Below are positions 22,292 to 31,517 of a stretch of 64,000 bases of DNA, piece by piece. Below the pieces are notes generated by a model, which worked only from the letters and a program-made list of their open reading frames with translations, had not been told where the DNA came from and searched no databases. The stretch lies in contig NC_003283.11 of the NCBI RefSeq assembly GCF_000002985.6, forward strand, positions 2,418,001-2,482,000. The letters run 5' to 3'. The stretch is from Caenorhabditis elegans (taxonomy: Eukaryota > Nematoda > Chromadorea > Rhabditida > Rhabditidae). Both the position numbers and the translations under genes were made by a program. Every line of letters starts with the position of its first letter. The first letter of the stretch is position 1.

Positions 22292-25200
22292 TTAATTCGA
22301 ATCGCTGTCAGCCTTCACTTTAAAATCCGTAGATCCCCCGAAAATGATATCAGCCCATGACTGAATTATTGTCGTACAGTACCTAAAAAAAACTTGACAA
22401 TTTGTATTAAATATTCCACCCTTAACTCACCTAATTCTATCTTCATTGGGCGTTTTTACCGCGCTCAGTTTCAGTGGATGCATTGCAACCATGTCCCTAC
22501 TGTAAAGCGTGTCCCAAATATTTCTGTCATTGTCCCACAAATAACTGGAGTTTCCAGACAGGGATCTGGAAATTTTTTTTGAGATTTATGATAATGTGGG
22601 TCGGATGCACCATGTCTAGTCTAGACTTTGACAGCTCAATTGCCATTTGTTCTAATAAGAAATTAGCAACTGTTAACATAGTTGTTATTTATTTTTCTAT
22701 CGATTTTAAGTGTTTATGTTTAAAAAAAATTTCAAACCAGATTGAGATGCAATCTTTCAAATGAGGGTAACAGTAAATATATATGTAGTTTTAAAAAAGT
22801 ATTACTTACGTTTGAAAATTCACAGACTTGAGAAACTTGTTAACTGCAATCTCCAGAAATAGATTGTTCTCGTAGAATATTCTCATGAGGCTCGCGTAAT
22901 ATTCACTTTCAGATGTTGGGATGTAGAAGCTTCAAGTTAGATTTTTAAAAATTTATTCTCAGAGCTCCGGAAACGACTTACAAATCAGAAACACTTCTTC
23001 CAAAACCCGATGTCATTTCATTATTCACAGTCCAATTATTCATTAGATACCCATTTGCAGTCAATCCACTTTTGAACCTTGCCCATGTTTCAGCAATTTT
23101 TGGGTCAGTACTGCCATTGACGAAATTTACAATTTTTTGAGCGGCGCTCAGTCCTGCAATCAAAAGTTTTGAGTTTCGGACTATAAAGGTGCATCTGTGT
23201 ATTTTTCTCAACCAAAATAATATATGTTTCAGAAAAATTGTAGAAAAAGTGTTTCCTTTTTCTTTGTGGTTTAAAAAAAAAAGAAATATTTTTTGTAGAT
23301 TTTTTTTTTGAATTTTTCGAAAAAAAAAATTTCTTAAATTTGATTTGTCAAATTTTCAGAAACTTTCTCATGGATTTTTATCAAAAAATTTGAATTTCCG
23401 GGCAATCATTTTTATCAAAAAATATTGCGTTTTATCAAAAAATATTGAGTATAAAATTCTTCTGAGCAACATTTAATTTTCGCCAAACTGTTTTCTCATA
23501 GTCAGATAATCCCCGTCAAATGTTTTTTTCACAGATAGTTTGAATACCCACCAAAAAAAAATTCAAAAAGAAACTGAATTTCCCGGCATATTTTTTAAAA
23601 GAAAATTTGAATTTCCTACCAAAATTCGTCTTTTCAAAAAAATTAAAATTTCTCGTCAAAATTATTGTCTCTAAAAAATTGAATTTCCCGCAAAAATTGT
23701 GTTTTTTTTCATTTTGAGAAAATTGAATTCCCCGCCAAAATTGTTTTCTCAGATAATTCGAATTTCCCGCCAAAACTTTTTCATTAATAGTACATAACCG
23801 CGTGGTGTCAGATTGTCTCATTTCGTCTTGATCTACGTAGATCTTTAAAAAAATGCGGGAGAAGAGACGCAAAGTTCTTAACTGATTTCGTATGGTTAAG
23901 AACGTGCTGACGTCACATAATTTTGGGCAAAAAATTCCCGCAATTTTTGTAGATCAAACCGTGATCGGACAGCCTGGCACCACTTGCATACCGTACATTT
24001 CAGTGTTAATTTTAGAGATTGAGCGAATTTTTTTGAATTTGGAAAATTTCCAAGTGCTGTGTGTGGTCCTGGACACACAAGATGTCTTATCTAGAGTTTG
24101 ATCTTGGCAGCCTCTTTGGCGGTATAGTGTGATCTATATTCTGCCCGCTGGATCTTTTGTCCTCCCCCTTTCCTATGCAAGAGGCGAATGATAGTCATAT
24201 ACCTAAAAACACCTACCAAATTCCGGAGACCTCCACCATCCCACACTGTCCTCATAAGTGACCCCAGTTAAATGGTGTACTCGCGAATAATCGATACGTT
24301 GCCAAATATTGAACACCGTGTCGTCAGACATCAAAAAGTACCCTTCCACATCATTCAGTCCTAATTCTTTGGCAAGAGTCGCACAGTGATATGCAAAGTA
24401 TCCATTTTTGATTTCAGCCGGATTCATATGAATGTAATTGATTGGGGTAATTGTTGATGTGAAATTAATATCGTCAGAAAACTCGTCAGGGTACCATGAA
24501 CCGCAAAAGATTACTGTAGCAAAATATGGTTGGTAGAGCCTTTGAATAAGACCCATGTCATATTTCCAGGGGTAATTATTGACGACTATCAGCACCTGGA
24601 AATTAACAGAAATGATTTTTAAAAAATTCACGGGGTCTTTCTCGGTTTTTCTTTTCTCGGTTTTCCTCATACTTTGAAATGAAAGAGTTTGCCGAACTAG
24701 GCCATTTTGGCTTGGCCATATGTGAAATTGTATATGAACTGTACCCACACTATTACTTTGTTTCTGCAAAATATAAGATTCTTCATGTAAAATTTTTAGT
24801 TGTTTAGGAGAAGGAAAGTTAGCTGTTATATCTGAATCGAAAAAAAAAATTATAAAATTTTCATTGAAAAATTTTAAATACTTGAGGTTCCAGTTTCATT
24901 GCACCAATTGAGGATGTCACCGAAGTAATTCAGCTTCTGATCGGATTTTTTATAAATCTGAAAAAAAATTTCGATAAGCCTTAGGCTTGTAATAACTTGA
25001 AGCGCATTCTCAGTATACCGGATAAGGCTTCCTCGCCTGCCTCGCGCCTCACGCTGCGCCTCATAAAACCCGAAAATCGTCGGCCGCGGCTAAAGAACCA
25101 CCTTTCGCACTATCTGGTGTAAATACCAAGCCTTTGTTGTCTCGCCATAGTGCAGAAATGAGGTGAGAAGCAGGCATCATGCAGGCAGGCGTCAGGTCCT

Positions 25201-28138
25201 GAAACCGCGCCTGCCTCTTATGGAAGCCCTAATACCGGGTATGGCTATAAAAAATGTATAGAATTTTTCTAAATTTTTAAAGGTTTTTTTTTCAATTTTG
25301 CGAAAAAAATGGCCGAATTATACTTGAGTACCTTGCGATATTAAAAGAAACTTTAAAAAATTTACTTAATATTTAAAATTTTATATACTTTCAGGTCGTG
25401 GGCGAGACAAAAAAGTTGATGCAATTTCAGATTTAAGAAAAAAATTTGTTTTTTTTTTAATTTTGATCCAAAAAATTTCAAATTTTTTGGAGAGGTCCCG
25501 TCATGAAATTTTGTCGTTTTGGACCAACTTTAAAGACGCACGATGTTTTCTGAGTGGGTCTTGCCTCGATTTCAGTCACAGTAGGACTCCTAACTATAGT
25601 GAAAAACCAGACCCGTATAGTGTCTGCTGCTCTACCTACACAATCTTAAATTTACCTCTGAAATATTTTTATTCGGATCTACAAGTTCGAATTCCAAATG
25701 CATCCGTCTACAGTTGACCTCTCTAGTGCTTTCATTCATTGATGGTGCATAGGGATCAATGTAGTCCTCTCCGAGTAGACTTGGATATTCAAATCTACAA
25801 ACTACAAGTTTCAGAAAAAATATCTGAAATTTATCTAGCAAACCCCATTGCAGTCAAATCATTCAAAAACATTTCCATCAAGCTCGCATCTTGTTTTCCC
25901 AATAGCTTTACTTTTACCAAATCATTAACCAGTTCGATCATACAACTTTGGGTGGAATTTCCAGTCGAGCAATTCCAGCTATGCAAGAACTCAATCATCT
26001 TCCCGGAATCTTCATAAACCTGTTTTTCATCTTTGAAATCTTTTAAATAATTATGTGCATTTCTAAATTGTACGGCGTTAGTTGGCACAAATGATACAGT
26101 AAGTCCGGATAAATGAAGTATCTTCTGAGAAATGAAGCTCCTCCAGATATCGGTGGTTCTGAAATATCATATCAATCTGGAACTGCATTCCAAGGTATGC
26201 ACAAGAATGCCTACTTGCCTGCCTTGCGCCTATACAGGCTAAAAATAGGCAGTAGGCAGGCTTGTAGGCAGAAGCAAACCTGAACGAAACTGTAGTTGGC
26301 AGAAACAATGTATGAAATGCGGATTTGTGGAACATTGTATTCTGCGAGTTCCATGGAGAATACGTGCCAACTGATAGAGTTATAGGAGGCGCAAATTTGT
26401 TGAAACTGATGTCCAAGCCGTTACTTGAATCAGCATGCAGCAATCTGAAATAGAACCGTGAGGTGTCGGTTGCAAATGTTTCAAAAAAAGTACCTATAGA
26501 TGGCGTCTACGTCCGGGTCGTGATGTACCAGTCCCTGTTGCACAGCTGCTCGTTTCATTTTATAGCATAAAACTTGACTTTCATTTCCATTGGTGTGCTT
26601 CTGAAATATTAGAGGTTGCCGTAGTTAAATTGTTTTGCCGGTTTTTTGAAACATTTGTCCAACTGGAAATTCTAGACATTAAAGAAAACCCGCCAGGTGC
26701 CAGGCGCTAAAGCTTACTTCAAAGTGCTCCAGCGGGAACCCTCTTGGCCACATTTGCTCCATCCCAAAAATCCGATATGGGTTGAAAAGGCGTTGCCTGA
26801 AAATTTCTGGATAATATTGAAGACATAAAAATAAAAATTCGGTGTACCGTATTTCTGTAGAAGTTCCATTTTACGGTCGAAACTGTACCCCGGAAGTTGT
26901 GTCTTGAAAATTGAATTGGTTCAGTCCTAATCTTAAAATATTTTACTTCTAGAGAAATTTTTAGAGAAATTGGTGCCAGGCTGTCCCACGACGGGTTGAT
27001 CTACAAAAAGTGCGGGAATTTTTTGACAAGAAAATTGTGACGTCAGCACGCTAATATCTCGCATATCTCGTAGATCAAACTGATATGGGAACTTTGGCAA
27101 CTTATCATAGGGCTTATTATCATCATCGGTGTCGTAAATCCATTCAGCTCCTTGAGATATCGCGTACAGGTAGCCAATATTTTTTCGAGTGTACGATTTA
27201 TAAGGTAGTGAAAAGGCTAGGGAGAATGCTGAAAATTTAATAATGTTGTAATCAGGGGCGTGCGGCAATTGTAGTTCGGCAAGTCGGCAATTTGCCAATT
27301 TGCCAGAAATTTTGGTTTTCGCCAAATTGCCGATTTGCAGCTTGCCGAACATCAATTTGCCGGAAGTTTTTAGAGATTTTTGAAATTACAAATTTTGTCG
27401 ATTAGCACTGAAATTCTGAAATTTCATTTTAAAAAAGTGCAAAACCACAATTTGTCAAAAATTTTTGGCAATTTCATTTTTTCCGGCAAATACGGCAAAT
27501 CAACAGTTTGCCAATTTGCCGGAAATTTCAATTCCGGCAATTTGCCGATTTGCCGGAAATTTCAATTCCGGCAGTTTGCCGATTTGCCGATTTGCCGATT
27601 TGCCGGACACATTGTTTGCCGCCCACCCCTGGTTGCAATGGTTAATTAGTAAGGCAACTAACGTAATTGCTTTTGATATTCCACTGACAAAAAATGTACA
27701 TTCTCCAGATTCCAATCTAGTGGGGTTTTCGTATCTGCAACCACTACCAAATTCCAATCCACAAATGATGCAAGTCTCTGGAAAGAAGCTTGTAATAATT
27801 TCAGGTGAGGCATGTGAGGTAGGTAGGCAGGCGACAGCGGGCCTGAAAGACCTACCTTAACATCATCAGTTGGCAAACTAATGCTCGTCACTACAATCCA
27901 TTTATTTCCAGCTTTAACTTCAGACACTGGACTTATTGCAAAGTGTGAGCTGAAAAAAAATTACACAAGTTTAAACAAAATATATGTGAGCAAACACTTC
28001 TAACCTAAATCCCTCTTTAAATGTGAAATTTTCAGGATAATAACTTGAATACAAGTGAGATAAACAGGTGACCATAAAAACCGCAACTAGTAGAAATTTT
28101 AAGCTATGAATTTTAGATTTTGGAAATTTGGGAAACAT
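22292..28138 (-). CDS. DUF288 (STELLO-like) membrane protein
   Basis: Nematode DUF288 protein, related to STELLO-type putative glycosyltransferases; the activity is not proven for this gene. Seventeen exons give 795 aa: 28138-28005, 27949-27856, 27777-27663, 27228-27102, 26931-26875, 26796-26718, 26600-26494, 26444-26280, 26158-25844, 25794-25656, 24957-24882, 24831-24749, 24595-24217, 23153-22982, 22929-22810, 22565-22431, 22382-22292. An N-terminal signal anchor (LKFLLVAVFMVTCL, residues 14-27) suggests a type II Golgi protein. Then come WIVVTSIS, LVVVADTKTPLDW, SYTRKNIGYLYAISQGAEWI and the acidic YDTDDDNKPY, a probable metal/nucleotide-sugar site. IVVNNYPWKY begins the C-terminal domain. 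Exon 5 must end at 26875, since read-through meets TAA two bases later. Intron 4 is essentially one R1 element. All junctions keep frame. Confidence 0.88.
23505..23785. repeat. R4 minisatellite
   Basis: Repeated TTGAATTTCCCGCCAAAATT units of about 35 bases in intron 13 of the DUF288 gene, abutting R1 copy 8. Confidence 0.75.
23800..23986. mobile_element. R1 MITE copy 8
   Basis: Complete copy with TGACGTCA in intron 13 of the DUF288 gene. Confidence 0.82.
24661..24721. repeat. R2 fragment
   Basis: Outer 60 bases of an R2 arm (GAGTTTGCCGAACTAGGCC, GGCCATATG), lying a few bases downstream of exon 12 of the DUF288 gene. Confidence 0.7.
25021..25232. repeat. R5 repeat
   Basis: CTCGCCTGCCTCGCGCC, GCCTTTGTTGTCTCGCC and CCTGAAACCGCGCCTGCC in intron 10 of the DUF288 gene. 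Its right end matches the piece at the window start. Confidence 0.65.
26972..27101. mobile_element. R1 MITE copy 9 forming an intron
   Basis: Ends GGTGCCAGGCTGTCCCA and, in reverse, GTTGCCAAAGTTCCCATA. It fills most of the 170-base intron 4 of the DUF288 gene. The GT donor at 27101-27100 is the element's own terminus. Confidence 0.8.
27253..27631. mobile_element. R3 element with both termini
   Basis: CAGGGGCGTGCGGCAATTG at one end and GCCGCCCACCCCTG at the other, with dense GGCAAATTGCC units between. In intron 3 of the DUF288 gene. Confidence 0.8.
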
Positions 28139-28363
28139 TCTGACCAAACAGGTGTTTTCCAAAAAGGTATGTTCATCAAATTTTGTTCAATTCCGTAAAA
28201 CATGATGTTATCTTGCTTTTTTTCTTGGAACAAAAAGTCTTGGAACAAGCATGCCCTCTTCAAGATCGGTAGATTACGGAACATTTCGATACACTGTATC
28301 TTGGATTCTAGGAAGAATTAATTGGAAGTTTTGGGATTTCATGAATTTTGAGGTGTGAACGAC

Positions 28364-28560
28364 GGTGGGCTACAAGCAATTTTTTCCGGCAAATCGGCAA
28401 ACCGGAATATTGCCGATTTGCCGGAAAAAAGGCAGTTGCCGAAAATTTTCGGCAAATTTTGGTTTTGCAATTTTTTTTGAAATTTTCAATTTTAATCGGC
28501 AAAATTGCACGCATCCTATGAATGTTCCTACATTTCTTTTGAAAAATAAGCAAATTCTAT
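28364..28560. mobile_element. R3 element, partial
   Basis: GGTGGGCTACAAGC then CGGCAAATCGGCAAACCGG units upstream of the DUF288 start. It continues into the shared R3 inner segment AATGTTCCTACATTTC. Confidence 0.65.
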
Positions 28561-28649
28561 GAAAATATCTAAACAAAACGAACGGGGAAAAAAAATTCAA
28601 AAAGGCACAGTTTTCATTGTTTCCGTCTCATAAAAAATCGCTCTATCCA

Positions 28650-28797
28650 CTTTGGCAAATTGATGTTTGGGAAACGGCAAATCGACAATTTGCTGATAAT
28701 GAAAATTTTCGGCAAATCCGCAAACCGGCAAACTGCCAATTCGCCAAATTTGCCGACAAAAACTTGCCGAACGGCAATTGCCGTCCACCCCTGGTTG
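28650..28797. mobile_element. R3 element, partial
   Basis: Right half of an R3 element ending GGCAATTGCCGTCCACCCC. Together with 28364-28560 it probably makes one complete element. Confidence 0.65.
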
Positions 28798-28929
28798 ATC
28801 CCATGATTTTTTTTTTCAATTTTTACTGGCTGGAGATTTCCCGAAATTGGTATTTTCATTTGGTCAGTTACACGCCCAAGTTGTTCAAATTTTTAAAATA
28901 ATCCAATTTAATAGTTTCAAGTGAATGCC

Positions 28930-29140
28930 CCCTACAATCTCGATTTTAGATTTTCCAAAATACGGTGTATCGAAATGTTCCGTTATCTATGCCGATCTTG
29001 AAAATACAAGCTTTGTCTCCAAAATTTTGTTCCGAAGAAGTGCGAGATAACGTCAGAAATACTTTGCGAAATTAAGCAAAACTTGATGAATAACCTTTTT
29101 TTGCGAATTTCCAAAATCTTAAATTCATAGCTTAAAATCT
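28930..29140 (+). pseudogene. Inverted duplicate of the DUF288 gene 5' end
   Basis: On the plus strand this segment matches the minus-strand sequence from about 28315 to 28085, that is, the DUF288 upstream region and first codons. Shared strings are ACGGTGTATCGAAATGTTCC versus ACAGTGTATCGAAATGTTCC, ATGCCGATCTTGAA versus CTACCGATCTTGAA, and TTCCAAAATCTTAAATTCAT versus TTCCAAAATCTAAAATTCAT. The start codon region has changed and no coding potential remains. It is a broken, inverted promoter-plus-exon-1 copy. Confidence 0.75.
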
Positions 29141-29163
29141 CTTACGTTTTTGACACCATAACT

Positions 29164-29600
29164 GTGTGTCAGGCAAATCGGCAAATCGACCAACTGCCGA
29201 AATTGAAATTTCCGGAAAATCGGCAAATCGGCAAATTTATGATTTGCCAAATTTGCCGGTAAATCGACAAATCGACAAATTGCCGGAAGAAATTCTCGGC
29301 AAATAGGCAAATCGACATTTCCGGGACTGAAAATTAATGCCGAGACTAAACATTTTCGGCAAACCAGCAATTTGTCGAATTTTCCAAAAATTTTCAGCAA
29401 TTTGTGGTTTTGCACTTTTTTTTTTTGGAAATTTCAGAAATTCAATTTTAATCGGCAAAATTGGACGAATCCTATGAATGTTCTTCTCTATTTCTATTTT
29501 GAAAAGTAAGCAAAGTAAATCGGCAAATTACCGAAATGATATTTTCCAATTGACAATTTGCCGATTGGACAAATTTCTCGAAACGAAAAACTTCCCGAAC
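29164..29600. mobile_element. R3 element
   Basis: Dense GGCAAATCGGCAAATTGCC units upstream of the first GST copy; the termini are not clean. Confidence 0.65.
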
Positions 29601-29640
29601 ATAAATTCGGGTTACAGTAAGTTGAACGCTTATTTCTAAA

Positions 29641-29700
29641 TTTTGAATTTGTGACCTCTAGATTATTACCGGTCACCACTACCGACTGAGCTATCCCTAC
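29641..29700 (-). repeat. tRNA-derived SINE-like fragment
   Basis: On the minus strand it reads GGGATAGCTCAGTCGGTAG, a good pol III A box, then AGAGGTCACAAATTC in the B-box place. It resembles the fuller copy at 41938. No acceptor-stem pairing is visible, so it is not called a tRNA gene. Confidence 0.6.
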
Positions 29701-29832
29701 TTCGTTTTCCCATTGTGCTTGCGAAAAGTAAAATATTGTTTTCCTTCAATCTTTGATCATTTTAGTTTTGTCGAAACACGCGTGTTTTTTTCTCTAAATC
29801 TCTGTATGTTTACGCGTATCTAATCTATGTTG

Positions 29833-29840
29833 ATGACAAT
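29833..29840 (-). promoter_or_regulatory. SKN-1-type site upstream of GST copy 1
   Basis: Plus strand ATGACAAT is ATTGTCAT on the minus strand, which fits WWTRTCAT, the known SKN-1 consensus at phase II detoxification genes. It is 55 bases before the ATG and is conserved at 35365 in the other copy. Confidence 0.5.
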
Positions 29841-30244
29841 TCAAATTGGAAGAAATGTATAGGTCATTAGACCTAAACGATAAGAGCTCGTACGATGGCC
29901 GTGCCACAACTTTACTACTTCAATCTTCGAGGTAAGATATATTGAAAATTTGAATTTTTGGAAAGCTCAATATTTTTCAGGATTCGGAGAATACATCCGT
30001 CTTCTTTTCCTCGACAATGGCATCCAATTCGAAGACATTCGATTTGATTACGAGGGGAAGGAATGGCAAGAGTTCAAAAAAGGAATGCTTCTCGGGCAGT
30101 TGCCATGTTTGAAGGTGGACAGGCAGGAAATTGTGCAGACCGGAGCAATTATGCGTCATTTGGGAAGAGTTCATGGTGAGGAGATTTTTTTTGAAAGTTT
30201 TCTGAAAGACCGATAAAACGCTGGCTGCAAAAAAGTTTACTATC

Positions 30245-30512
30245 AGAGTTCTTTGGAGGAAATTTGAATTTTCTGAAAAAAAAAATGCTTTAAATTTTTT
30301 GTGAAAATATTTTCTGGGAAATTCAAAGGAAATTCACTTTTTTTTCAGAAAAAAATTTGGCGAGAAATTTCAATTTTTCGAAAAAATATTTAATGGGAAA
30401 ACTAACATTTCTCGAAAAATGTGGTGAGAAATCCAAATTTTTACAACAGGAAACATTTTTTACTGGAAATTAAACATTACATTTTTCTATAAAAAATACT
30501 TGGCGGGAAATT
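30245..30512. repeat. R4 minisatellite
   Basis: Units like GGAAATTCAAATTTTCTGAAAAA in intron 2 of GST copy 1. The array resumes at 30690-30930, after an R1 insertion. Confidence 0.7.
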
Positions 30513-30685
30513 CACGTGGTGTCAAGCTGTTTCAGGTTTGATCTACAAAAAATGCGGCAATTTTTCTCCCAGAAAAATATGACGTCAGCACACCCTTAAC
30601 CATGCGAAATCTGTTGAAAAATCTACGTCTCTTCTCCCGCATTTGTCGAAGATCAAACCAAAATGGGACATTTTGACACCACGTG
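30513..30685. mobile_element. R1 MITE copy 10 inserted in R4
   Basis: CACGTGGTGTCAAGC to GACACCACGTG, flanked on both sides by R4 units (AAATTC before, GAAATTCACA after). Confidence 0.8.
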
Positions 30686-31517
30686 CGAAATTCACATTTT
30701 TTCAAAGAGCAATTTGGTTGGAAACTCAATTTTTCGAGAAAATTTTTGGTTCTGAAATTAAATTTATTAAAGAAAAACAATTCCGACAAGAAATTTAGAT
30801 TTTAAAGCATAAAGCTTGGCGAGAAATTCAAATTTTCTCAGAAAACAATTTTGGCCGGAAATTAGATTTTTTCTGGATAAACTATTTCGGCGGGAAATTC
30901 AAACTTTCCGAAACAAAAAATTATTATGTATTATGATGTCACCGATTCATTTTAAAACATGTGCAATTATTATAAGTATTTCAGGCCTGAACGGATCCAA
31001 CGAGCAAGAGGCGACCTTCCTCGACATGTTTTTCGAAGGAGTCCGCGATGTTCGTTGGAAATACGTCCGCTCTTCGAGGAGTTGGATGTCTATCACGTTC
31101 TGGATGCAAAAATCCTGGACAGATTTCCAGCTCTGAAGTCGTTCTGGGAGAGAATGTGGAAGAGACCAAATTTGAACGCGTACCTAGAGAAGAGAAAGGC
31201 CGACAAGGTCCGGATCAACGGAAGTGACAAAGGAATGAACTGATTGCTTCAAAATTTTGCTTTAGAATTGTATCGTAATTTTTTTCGAATCTATGTTGAG
31301 AAATATAATATATATAAACTATCTTAAAGAATTCAACTCATCCTTCCCTTTTTTCCTTTTTTTACCAGCGCTGGGCGGAAACCGGAAACCAGCAACCAGG
31401 TTGCCGGTTGCCGAAAAGTTGCCGAAATTTGGGCAACCAAAAGTCGCGGATCAGTTTATTGAAAAAAGTATAAACTTGCAAATTCATCCAAAAATCAAAT
31501 TAAGCTCAAACATTTGC

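Larger units (their letters stand above)
29895..31243 (+). pseudogene. Glutathione S-transferase, internal deletion and frameshift
   Basis: Nematode cytosolic GST related, as I recall it, to gst-10. Exons 29895-29931 and 29981-30175 encode the thioredoxin-like N-domain with the catalytic tyrosine in QLYYF and the glutathione-site QTGAIMRHLGR. Exon 3 starts at 30985 (GLNGSNEQEATFLDMFFEG) and breaks near 31069. VRWKYVR is joined to LFEELDVYHVL, which is in another frame, and about 45 codons of the C-terminal domain are missing. The rest runs to the TGA at 31243 with KRPNLNAYLEKRKADKV. The protein could not fold its second domain, so I call it a pseudogene. Its promoter has lost the TATA box kept by copy 2. 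Intron 2 contains R4 and R1 repeats. Confidence 0.85.

Noticed and set aside
26840-26880. In-frame TAA suggesting the DUF288 gene is a pseudogene
   Set aside because: A GTAAAA donor lies two bases before it; splicing there joins FRP to QRLFNPY with family-like continuity.
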